Shown here one piece after another: positions 22,850-32,692 of a DNA stretch of 64,000 bases (position 1 is its first letter; each line of letters starts with the position of its first letter). Under the pieces are notes generated by a model, which was given only the letters and a program-made list of their open reading frames with translations, ran no database searches and was not told the origin of the DNA. Location of the stretch: contig JASJZH010000006.1 of the NCBI GenBank assembly GCA_037178975.1, positions 7,998,001-8,062,000 of the forward strand. Reading direction: 5' to 3'. This DNA comes from Oscheius tipulae (taxonomy: Eukaryota; Nematoda; Chromadorea; Rhabditida; Rhabditidae). The translations under genes were made by a program, and so were the position numbers.

Positions 22850-24300
22850 AGTGATAAATTAATGAGGGAGACCTCCGAGGAGGGAGCAAAGTGAGAAGTG
22901 AAAGGGATCCCTTTCTCGAGAAGAGTTTTTTTTAGAGGGTAGCGAGAGCGAGAATGTGCAACAGAAAGCTCGGGCTGTAAAGCCATCATCAGCTTCCTGA
23001 GAAAAATAGGTAGCCTTCAGAAATTTACACCACTCTAATTGCGAAGCTAATGGGGCATTCTAGAATGTCTCGAGTATGAGACTAGTGACACCCGTGTGGA
23101 TATTGTTAGGGCTTTTGACGCACAAAATCACCTTGTGGTTGTTTGTTCCACAGAGATACATGGCTCCGTAAAGACGGGGATGTTGGCCCCAAGAGCCAAC
23201 AAATGTTAGGTCGGTGAGAGTCTCGTAAGACTTTAGCTGAAAGGTAAGGACAGAGAACATGCTCAAAATGTTGCAGCTGTTATAGACAGTGAAGAAGTGG
23301 AGAGCGTACAAAATATCAATATTTATAGGAAGACCTAATCGAACAGTCAAATCTTCCTAAGTCGCGCGTTTTCATTTCATAAGTATGTCGCTGGAAATTA
23401 CCGAAAGTCTGCGGTGAGGAGGGTGGTCAAAATATCTACAGGACGAAATGTTAGCTGAGGGTAATCTAGTAGGGATCCAGGTGGCAGTTGTGTAAATCCG
23501 TGGGCGCTAAGTGGGAGGAGAGAGACTGGCCGACACAAGCGGACACAGTGGGCGAACGTCTAGAAAACACAATGCCCTCTTGTAAGAAACAGGGGCAATA
23601 GACTTCATCATTTGAATAATTGTAAACAAGCACATTTGAAATATGGTTTCGGCAGAAAGCCGCTCTTTTTGAGCGATCTCTGGGAAAAACGAGCTGGCGA
23701 ACAAACTGCGCAGTAACTTACTAGTGGGCTTTGACGCAGTATGCTCGAGAAAGAAAATGCGCTTGTGCAAGTTACGCGCTCAGGTTTCTTTTGGCATCTC
23801 AGGAGCTCCTCCGCTCACTTTAAACTACATCAGTCCTCATGAGGTCCCATTAAACAATTTGATGAGTCTGATCACGAGAGCCCGAATGGGTCGTCGGAAT
23901 AGTGCACGGAAGAGGTCCTTTGCGGCTTTACTGCAACCTGGAGCCTGAGAAAGAGTCAAGAGGAGCTGTTGTTTGAAACACCTGATAATCAATCTGTTGT
24001 GGCTTGTCCATTGTCATTCATCATCTCCGAGCCAGCGACATATCTCGTTTTCAAAATGCGGAGGAGGCCAGATTGGTTGACACAGCGCGACGACTGCGGA
24101 TATGAATTCGGTTTTGTTGACAGTAAAGAAAGCAGATGACATTGTGTTCAGTCAGAATAAAAAAAAATCGTAAACTTCTTTCTGGAATTAAAACATTATA
24201 GTTTAAATAAATGCTCTATTTGTCTAAACTAGATTCGTGAAACTGACCGGTTCTGCCCTCAATTTCTCGATGTTCATCTCAAAAGGGGTTTAATGAACTT
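22850..24300. other. Upstream of dim-1, no separate gene supported
   Basis: Minus-strand frames at 22609-22989 and 23060-23350 extend upstream but have no domain. Part of this stretch may be the promoter, a 5' exon or a long-isoform exon of dim-1; I found no Ig-like segment in it. Confidence 0.35.
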
Positions 24301-24305
24301 AAATG

Positions 24306-24756
24306 TTAGCTGCTGTATGGCAAGTTCTTGATTTCAACTTGCTGTATCATCGGCAGTTTTTCGATCACAGAAATGATGGTTCTAGGTTCATTATTCACTA
24401 AACTTATTTGGTCTGTCCTACAATTATAAAGGTGCCCTACAGTGTGTACCACGTTTATAGAGGTATCCCAGTTTTTTTGTATGTCTTTGGCTAAAAGTGC
24501 ACTGCAAGTGGCACGGTCAAGTGATCTTCTTCCATAGGACTGCTTTTGGGACAGTTGCCAAGTCACCTCCCAAGTTGTATCTTGAACCTACTCTGAGGTT
24601 GAATATGACCGCATTGCTAAAAAAACAGTTTACCACGGGTTCCAGGAAACGAGCCAGTGCAAATTGGAAAAAACGGAATGTGCGCCGAGTGTTTTGAATC
24701 CCACGATGAACATTTCCACGAATCATTGCCAATCTCAAAATATCGGTATTAGTCAT
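24306..24756 (-). CDS. Unrecognised two-exon protein
   Basis: A Met at 24756 opens a basic, Arg/Phe-rich N-terminus (MTNTDILRLAMIRGNVHRGI) that could be a mitochondrial targeting sequence. A GTAGGT donor and an AAAAG acceptor (about 49 nt apart, near 24540-24590) keep the frame open into a second exon. That exon encodes RATCSALLAKDIQKNWDT and ends IKNLPYSS. The product would be about 130 residues. No family is recognised. The acceptor lacks the usual TTTTCAG, so the model is tentative. The gene lies between dim-1 and the Tc3-like element. Confidence 0.4.
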
Positions 24757-25294
24757 GTTTTGTTATTTGAACAGCTGATAACTCTCAAAATTCTGTTGGT
24801 TTGGTTAGCGTGCTCATAGCTTTTAGTATGAAGCGTTCGTTTCATGTTTTGAGCAGAAAATTTCTCTCCGCCTTACGCAAGAAACCAGGTGCAGCTGGTG
24901 CGGACAAACGATGCAAAAAATTTGAGGCCTGGCTTACAGACATTGGTTAATCTTTGGTTTCTCACGTGGGATTTGGGTTTGACTTCTTGAATGATTGGTT
25001 ACATGAGGACAGCTTAGGATCTCGAAAAACCGAGAAGATACTACTGTCAATTTTCCATGTCCGCAAAGCAATGTAGTCGTTTATCTTTCAATTATTCAGG
25101 CAACTCACACAAATCTGAAGTTATGTCACGCTTTTGGAGTCGAATTGAATCTCCTAGCTACCCAAATCGTGTAGAATCATCAGAGTCGACTTTTTAACTG
25201 TAGCATATTGTTTTAGCTTGAGAGCTCCAAAATACTTCAAATGACAGTAAGCAAAAGTTTCTAAATTTTTTGCACCTAAACGACCGCAGGCCTA

Positions 25295-25494
25295 CAGTGC
25301 GCGTCAAAAATATAGGGACACCCCCTAAAATCGCGATAGCGGGCGCGCTTCACACTTTTAGACTTCGGGAGTACTTTCATCGTTTTTCTCGTGTAGTAAA
25401 ACCCTTAAAGCCATCTTTTCGGAAGGAATGGCTTAAAAATGCGAATGTGATACCGTGGTCAGTGGAAAACGCCTGCGTCATAAATATAGGGACA
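25295..25494. repeat. Left terminal inverted repeat
   Basis: This 200-nt repeat is complementary to 26689-26888 except at one position. It contains the 22-nt word GCGTCAAAAATATAGGGACA(CC) at 25301-25322 and a one-mismatch copy at 25475-25496. Confidence 0.95.
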
Positions 25495-25552
25495 CCTTAG
25501 AAAATCAACAATTTATTGTGAAATTTCACAAACAACATGTAGTTAACTATGC

Positions 25553-26577
25553 TCAATAACGAGTAGGACCTCCGTGACTGGCAATGACATCCATAAGACG
25601 ATTGGGCATACTGCTTATCAAATTCTGGATCACTGTAGGCGTGATCTCATCCCAGGCTTTGAGGATAGCCTTTTTCAGCTGGTCAGGGGCTTGGAATTGG
25701 CGGCCATTCTTGTAGATCTTGCGCACAAGGATCCCCCACAAGTTTTCCATTGGATTGAGGTCGGGGCTGCAGGATGGCCAGTCCAGAACGGTAATATTAT
25801 TGGACTTGAACCAGGCGCGAGTACTGCTGCATGCATGAATGCTGGCGTTGTCTTGCTGATAAATCAGTCCACGACCCGGGTTCGCTTGGAGAAAAGAGAT
25901 CAAATGATCCTCCAAAACGTCCTGATAATCCTTCGCATTCATTCGACAGGTGATGAAGGCAATATTCAGCGGTCCGAGACTGCAGAATCCCGCCCAAACC
26001 ATGCATGATCCACCTCCAAAGTTTCGTCGAGAGAAATACTTTGGCTCTTTGCGCAGATCACGCCAGTAATGAGTGAAACCGTCTGGGCCATCATAGTTGA
26101 ACTTCTTCTCATCGGAAAATATGACCTAGAGCAAAAAAAAATCAGCGGAAACAAAAATACTAACCTTGTCCCAATCGAGATTCATGTTAGCACGGGCGAA
26201 GCAACTCTGGCCTGCTTGTGCTGGGGTTTTTGCATCGGGGCTTTCTTCATTTGCTGTCGAACGATGTTGTCATTTCTGTGGATGGCTCGGAGAATTGTCG
26301 ACTTCGATGCAGTCGTTGAAATCTCAGCGCGAACCTGATTTGCCGAGATCGTGGTGTTGGAAACCAAGCGACGAATGTGGTTTTCGTCTCTCGGAGTCAG
26401 CACACGCGGTCGTCCTGTACTGAATTTGTCGCAGCGGCGTCCGTTCTTGAAAAACTGGCTAATACAGTTCACAGATCTCTTTAATTGTTTGGCAATTTGA
26501 CGAAGACTGTGACCAGCATCACGTAGAGCACTTACTTGGCCTTGTTCAATCTCCGAAAGTCGTTTGGCATGAGGCAT
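25553..26577 (-). pseudogene. Tc3A-type DDE transposase with a one-base frameshift
   Basis: Starting at Met 26577, the N-terminus has paired helix-turn-helix DNA-binding segments (RQIAKQLKRSVNCISQF; TTASKSTILRAIHR) like Tc3A. A catalytic domain follows with FSDEKKFNYDGPDG (first Asp), FSRRNFGGGSCMVWAGF, IYQQDNASIHAC (second Asp) and PDLNPMENLWGILV (Glu), a DD34E triad, ending HGGPTRY. A GTTAGT...CTCTAG intron of about 38 nt interrupts it near 26127-26164. Before that intron the frame breaks near 26200: the homologous reading FARANMNLDWDK needs one more base than is present. All other landmarks are intact. The copy therefore probably cannot make full-length transposase, unless the missing base is a sequencing error. 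Confidence 0.85.
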
Positions 26578-26688
26578 TTCTAGAATATTGTTAACCAGTC
26601 GTCTTCAACTATAAGGGAATACGATAAAAATGTGAAGAAAGAACGGAAAACACAAGCAATTTCGAAGGAAATCTAGAATATTTGAAGA

Positions 26689-26888
26689 TGTCCCTATATT
26701 TATGACGCGGGCGTTTTCCACTGACCACGGTATCACATTCGCATTTTTAAGCCATTCCTTCCGAAAAGATGGCTTTAAGGGTTTTACTACACGAGAAAAA
26801 CGATGAAAGTACTCCCGAAGTCTAAAAGTGTGAAGCGCGCCCGCTATCGCGATTTTAGGGGGTGTCCCTATATTTTTGACGCGCACTG
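26689..26888. repeat. Right terminal inverted repeat
   Basis: Partner of 25295-25494. It has the same internal duplicated word at its inner (26687-26708) and outer (26861-26882) ends. Confidence 0.95.
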
Positions 26889-27009
26889 TATACCTCCAAC
26901 ACTGCGATCCAGGAGCCGTCTGCGCACGCGTTCCTTAGCCCAAAGATAAAGTGAGGGCGTCATTGTCACAGCAACTCCCCCGAGAACAATGAAAACCATA
27001 GACATTTCG

Positions 27010-30000
27010 GCTATGTCTTCCCCTCAAAAAAGTTTGTCTCGGCCAAAAACATTTTCTGTTGATAGGAATGCTGCAAATTCCCATACAATCGAGCCGGAAG
27101 GACAACACTGATGATTGCATCGCTGTCTATCCTTCTTATTTACACTTCGACGCCCTCTTACGGCTCTCGTTTTAAGGTCTGCCTATTTGCATTTCTGCAG
27201 ATATGTGTCTGAGTGTCGGCTCACAAAATTTAATATCGCATTCCGCGCGGTAGCGCGTGGTGATTTGGCTTTGTATTCCACTACCGCAAAGCGCCTTTAA
27301 CTACTTTTCGCGCGTCAGAAACATTTTGAGGGTTTGTGACCTATTTTTTCGGATTCTGCGTAAAAAGTTACCTACTATGCATCACTTTCACGTAGATGCG
27401 CCAATTAAAAGTTAGGTGAAAAAGTCGTTTTGCAAAACTCCGGCGTCTGGCGTCCTATGTTTGCGATTTGAGAGTGCACCTTTTAGGCTAGAGGTCTAAA
27501 ACTTTGTACACTGGTGCAACTTTATTACCTTTCAGGCAGGCATCTTTCCGATTTTTGATATTCGACCCGAGTAATGTAAATACCATGCTTTGTGTGCTAT
27601 GTTATGAAAATCTTTTCTTGTCCCCTTACCGTCTCGGTGAAACTGGCACTTTGGCGAGGATAGAAACTTACGCTTGATGTGTTGCTAAGAGTTCGAACCA
27701 GACAACTTTTTGCTAAATATTTTGTGTAAAAAACGAAAAACTGAGGAAATCTAAAATCTTCCAATCTCAACAAAAAGTGAATCATTTGGATTTGTGGAAA
27801 AGTGGTATCTTTAAAGAAAGGCGATTTGTCTTTGCACTTGTGTTTCAAAGAACTTGAAACTCAACAAGATGAGAGCAATATTATGTCGAACTGAATCAAA
27901 CTAACTAAAATAGACAAAAAGGTGAAAATACAAAAGGAAAAGCTAAAGTCACAGCTGCTTTAGGGTAAATTTCTGACGTCGAATCAATTAACATTTAGAA
28001 AAAGAGAAAATGTATGTAGAGCACCGAATGAAGAAAGAAACTAAAATCCAATATTTTTAAATTCCCGCTTAAGATTCAATTTAAATTTTGCTTTTCTGAT
28101 CTCAATGTTCCAACATTCACACCTGTTTTTTATATTCACATCCATGGAGACAAAGGACAGTCGTAAAAGCTAGTCAGCGCTGACACTTTTGTTTTGGGAC
28201 CGATGACTGGAGAGAAGACACCCACCGGCGGAGACGAGTTATTATTCTCCGAAACACCTCACTTTTATCTGGCTCGAGTTCTGATTCCAGAACGTCATGA
28301 TTTAGTGCTCTTTAAGCTAGACAGCCTTATCTCGGGTATTGATAGACATCTCTTTTGTTGCATCTGCTTCCGAATTTCTTCGAATTCACTGTACATGTTA
28401 ACCATGTGCCTGACACACACAATTTGGATCATAAATACGCTGTGACCGAACGGCACACAAAAAGAGAACATTGCGGCTAGACCACAGTTGTTTTCACAAG
28501 CTAATATTGGTCTACTTTTGCATATTTTTAGCACTAACACGTGTAACTTTTTGAAAAAAAAAAACTCCGTCTTCTCACCTTTCTGATGTCGCGCAATCTT
28601 TATCCTGTCTGAGAGCACTATTTGTGTTGGAGGAGGTGTTAGAGCCGACGATTCCTCGCCAGCTATTATCCTGCATCGGCTACTCCCGATGTGAGCGTGA
28701 CCGCGCTGTGTGCCGACGAGCTCATCCTATCAACACTCCTCCTACTCCTAATAGCAGAACCCCGATTTAATCCATATCAAACAGTGGCCAGTCCAGCTCC
28801 GAGAAGTTGCTTCAGCTGCTTTTTTGTCAGTTTTACCCACGAGGTCATGTTTTCTAACCTTATCGTCTTTTTGTTTGCCGCAATCTTCCTAATAAGGTGC
28901 TTCTGACCGATAACCATCTGTGTTTTCCCGTTTGTATGAACCCATTTAACTTTCTTCTTTTGAATGTTCGTCCAACGATCAAAAATGTTTGAATGTGTGA
29001 GCGTTCCTTGAATCACCGGCCTTTTCTCAAAGGTTTGAACCCCACAGCCTGTCTGTAGATCGTAACGACTTTAATTAACGTTACGGTTGGCAACACTTAG
29101 CCCACTTTTCGTCTTTCTTCATTTCGATTGAAACATGTGTTTCTTTGTGTGTGAGTGCGAGTCCGAAACTGCCCCAGCCTCCGCAGTTTTTTGGCTGGTC
29201 CTATCTAAAGCCATCTCCATGGCTCACTGGTTCACACTTTCCTTACGCCTTTCGAACAAGACCTTTCCTCTTATGGTCACCTTGACTGAGAGGGACGGTC
29301 CCGCGGCCTTTTCAAACATCTGCTGGCGATTCTTTCGTCAGTTTTGGGGACAGCATTGTTTCTCTCTTTCTACTGTTGCCCCAGCTGCAATGTCCAGCTG
29401 TCCACAACTCTGATTTCATTTGCAACAGGCTACACGCGATACGCAGATGCGTCTGTCTAGGCGGATCCTACTTGTCTAATCGTTCAAAGATCCTATACAA
29501 CTTTCGGTGATGTTTATCTGACAGCTGTTGTTGGTGACTGAAACATGAGACCTCATCGTTAACCTCGCCTCTCGTTATGGGTCATTGTCGCATTTTCGAG
29601 TAAGAACGAACATCAATCTTCCAACTTTTGTCTCAAGGTAGTAAACAAGAGGGGGAAGACCTTCGTGCAAAGCTTTCCCACGACCGATATTTCATGTTTT
29701 CCTCTCGGAAAGGACCCACGATACTTTTTACGGGAAGGCCACAAACGCTGTGAGACAACCTCATAAATGTTTCCGAGGGCGCCATCTCCTCAGTGCTAAA
29801 AGATTGTACTTTAAATTTTCATGACCAAAAATATCTGAGACAAGGCTCCATGACGACGTAGCGGGGAGAGATGTAATTGATTCTACTCCCCTTTCCGCCA
29901 CAACAATAATCATATCCGATTAGTTGCAACGAGACATTGAAACTCTCATTTTTCTGCTCTTCGTTTCCTGTATTGCATCCGCTCTCGCCTCTTTGGGTCA

Positions 30001-32125
30001 AGCGGGAGGCTACCACGTAATAGCGCGCCTGCTATTCCTGTGGCATTTGTGCACCTCTCGCGTCCTTACTAACATGCTGCCCTCATAGACCTATTGTTTT
30101 ATGCTTAGTTATCTTATCGCCGGCGGATCGCAGTTTCCGCATCAGAATCACTTGTTTCCTCGGCCTGCGAATAAGGTGAGTCTATAAGTCAAAAAATCAA
30201 CTCCGTCAGCCATGTAATTGGCGCCAAATGCTCAGAGAGGTGTGATAGAGCATGGCTTTATCTGCTTTTGGTTTCGTTCAAAATCCTTGGCAGGTGCAAA
30301 GCTCTAATTTGTCTAATCGCCCTCTCTCTCAGAGCTTTCTCTTGTTTGGCTGTCTTCTTGATTACGCACTTCATTAAATGAGTGCCGCCCGTTTTTTTTT
30401 TACGCCGGGGCAAAGCCTAGACCTCCACAATAATACCCCAAAAATTAGACGACTAGACAAGAAATGTTTTTTCTAGGGGGGTCACTTCATCAAGTATCCA
30501 TCCCTCCTCTTGTTGACATTGCATGTGTGGACGGAAGTCGATGGAGTTTCTTTGCCTCGATGTGTTCGTTCTCTCGCCTAAAGTGTGTTCCGTTATGCTG
30601 GGCTGAAAAGTGCTCCCGGCCTGCCACTTGTTTTCAAATATGGCTTGATAAACAGCCTCATCCTCTCTTTTCCATTTTATTGGCATCCTCAAATTTATCA
30701 CTTTTTCTTTTCAAGAAAAGCGGAAGAATCTTCAGCATTTGCATATCGATTTTCATACTAAGCCGCACAGGATTTTTATATGTACAGAATGCTGATCAAT
30801 AATTAATTCCGTTATACACACCCCTGGCAGTCTGCTGAAAGGCCACATTTATATTCATTTCCCATTTACAATTTGTCTTACTTCCATCGGAATTCTTAGA
30901 ATTAAATATAACCCATATTTCTGGTAAAATCACCCACGTCATTTCTTGAAAGAGCATTGACGGAACATATCCAAGAATAACGTGGGTCCCATAATGCTCA
31001 CTTGTTTTCTGTCCCTTGTTTTCGCCTCAAATATCTCACCCAACTCTTCAGAATGAATCACCTTGTTTGCGTCTAAGAAAATGACAGGAAATTGACTGTG
31101 GAATCTCAAAACAATCGTAAACAGTTGTGACGAGCTGTTACCGCCTTCTTCTCACAATTGAGCTTATTGTTTCTTTCCAGAATTCCGACTGAATCTATTT
31201 TTGTAGCTATCCTATGATTGCCGTTTCAGCTATCCGGTCACACTTTATTACACTTGGCTCGAACTCCAGCCCTATGAATGGAATCATAGAAGATGCGTTT
31301 TGTCAAAACAAACTGTCCTCTTCGGGATTGTAGCAACTCAGCCCAAAATCTTCTCTCCTGTATCTCCATCTTATTCTGACTTGTCTGCCATTCGGACGTA
31401 TCTCCTTTATTTCGGTCGCTGTAATCCTGCAAGTTTTTCCACGCTATTGTGAGTCTGTCCTGTCTCCTAGCCCTTCATAAGGATCTTGTTTTCCATAATC
31501 ATCGTCGAGTTGTCCCTCTTCTTTCTTGTTGATATCCCTGAGGTTTATCTGTTAAATTTTCTGGGTTGATTTCGAGCAATCTTTCCCACTGTCATCCTGC
31601 CACTCTGTGTACCTTCCGAACCTTATGGGTAATCATCGTCGAGTTGTCTCACTAAGCTGTTTGGAATGAGAATCTTCCACGTATATCTTTTCTATCCTTT
31701 TCCAAGGCGTATCCTATTCGTTCCTCGAAAATCTCAAGATGATTTTTCACGAATCTCGTGTGCAATATCAAAACAGCTGAGCTGTTTCTTAGTTTTTCGA
31801 AACCCTTCGCATCCGTTACATTCTTTTTGTTATTAAAGTTAGGCAGCTTACTTTGATCGACACTATGTTTTGATCTTGTATCCCGAAAATTGTTTACGGT
31901 ATGGTAGTAAGCTTAGGGGGAGGGGCAACTCGCTCTTTCCTGAACCAGTGTCTACCCACAGCTGCATCATCATAGCATACCGCCTCCGTCCATTTGACGT
32001 AAATGTTGCTAGTTTTATCTTTTTTCATGCTCTAATTTCTGTCTACAAATCGATTAGCAGGGATGGGGTACCGAAACCTTGTGATATTAGCAGCATCCTG
32101 GTTTGGCTGGGCCGCCGCCGGTGAG
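27010..32125. other. Gene-poor stretch of about 5 kb
   Basis: No exon chain could be supported on either strand. Frames such as 28295-28618 minus, 28691-28906 plus, 30464-30802 plus and 31238-31432 minus lack domains. Many pyrimidine-rich tracts occur on the plus strand from 28.5 to 31.5 kb. It could hold regulatory DNA or untranslated exons of flanking genes. Confidence 0.4.
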
Positions 32126-32130
32126 TGAGC

Positions 32131-32310
32131 ATGGATACCAATTTGAAGAAATTTCTAGAAATGGCCCAGGAAATTGAATTAGACAGGAACGTGACGGAGC
32201 AAAAAGTCAATGCACAAGGATTCTTCAAGTTCAATCTCGAGAAAACCCTCAAACACACTGGTCAGCCGCTCATCATCGTCACCACCATCCTTGGAATAGC
32301 TCTTGTCAAA
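32131..32310 (+). other. Candidate exon resembling the first span of a Na+/H+ exchanger
   Basis: A Met opens MDTNLKKFLEMAQEIELDRN, followed by a hydrophobic stretch (QPLIIVTTILGIALVKP), then GTAGGT and, 37 nt later, TGTGCAG. The pattern 'F-x-F/W near a basic-amphipathic segment, then one span ending K-P-H/R' resembles the span that precedes the exchanger core. It lies 380 nt upstream of the exchanger start. No in-frame route to the downstream exons was found, and the following sequence has stops. It may be a lost or alternative 5' exon, a decayed exchanger fragment, or an independent small gene. Confidence 0.3.
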
Positions 32311-32692
32311 CCACGTAGGTTCCCAATTTGTACTAATAACAAAATGTGCAGATTGATGCAAAATCGTAGGGCCAGCTGGGACGGCGTAGCGCAAAAACCC
32401 AGACAAAACCGTTCACGCGATGGGTCGCGAACAACAGTCTTCTGCAGAACTGCAGAGCTTTACGAGTATCGTAAACTTTTGGAAGAAGTGTATCCAGACA
32501 ACAGCACTTGAATCTTGGTACATATAGGCTAGGAAATCAAAATTGTGGACTAATAACCAAGCTTGTCGTTTTGCTTGAGCCTGGAAGTACTGGCGAAAAT
32601 CTCTTGACCTTCAGAGTTTATCAGTTACAGATCTTTATCTTGAGTATTAAAGTGTACCAATACCCCGCTTTTTAGTGATTCTCAAAATCAAG

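Larger units (their letters stand above)
25295..26888 (-). mobile_element. Tc3-like Tc1/mariner transposon
   Basis: The element is 1594 bp, begins CAGTGCGCGTC and ends with its complement. It is flanked by TA on both sides (25293-25294 and 26889-26890), the target duplication of the superfamily. Terminal inverted repeats are 200 nt (25295-25494 and 26689-26888) and differ by one base (25474). Within each repeat a 22-nt word occurs at the outer and inner end, suggesting two transposase binding sites as in C. elegans Tc3. It carries one transposase gene on the minus strand. The near-identity of the repeats indicates recent insertion. Confidence 0.95.
25276..27005 (-). pseudogene. Short membrane-protein ORF split by the Tc3-like element
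   Basis: From Met at 27005 the minus strand reads MSMVFIVLGGVAVTMTPSLY and then a basic stretch (WAKERVRRRLLDR), the pattern of a single-span small membrane protein. The frame meets the transposon at 26888. If the element and one TA are removed, the frame continues across 25294-25276 with Arg-Pro-Ala-Val-Val and a stop, giving 43 residues. With the element present, the frame instead runs seven codons into the inverted repeat before a stop. Only the last few residues are changed, so function may survive, but the transcript's 3' end would be lost. The family is not recognised; a mitochondrial small subunit is one possibility. Confidence 0.45.

Noticed and set aside
25574-26008. Plus-strand frame of 144 residues in the transposon
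   Set aside because: Antisense shadow of the transposase catalytic domain.
28691-30802. Pyrimidine-rich open frames as candidate genes
   Set aside because: No signal peptides, domains or splice-compatible partners; composition alone explains them.
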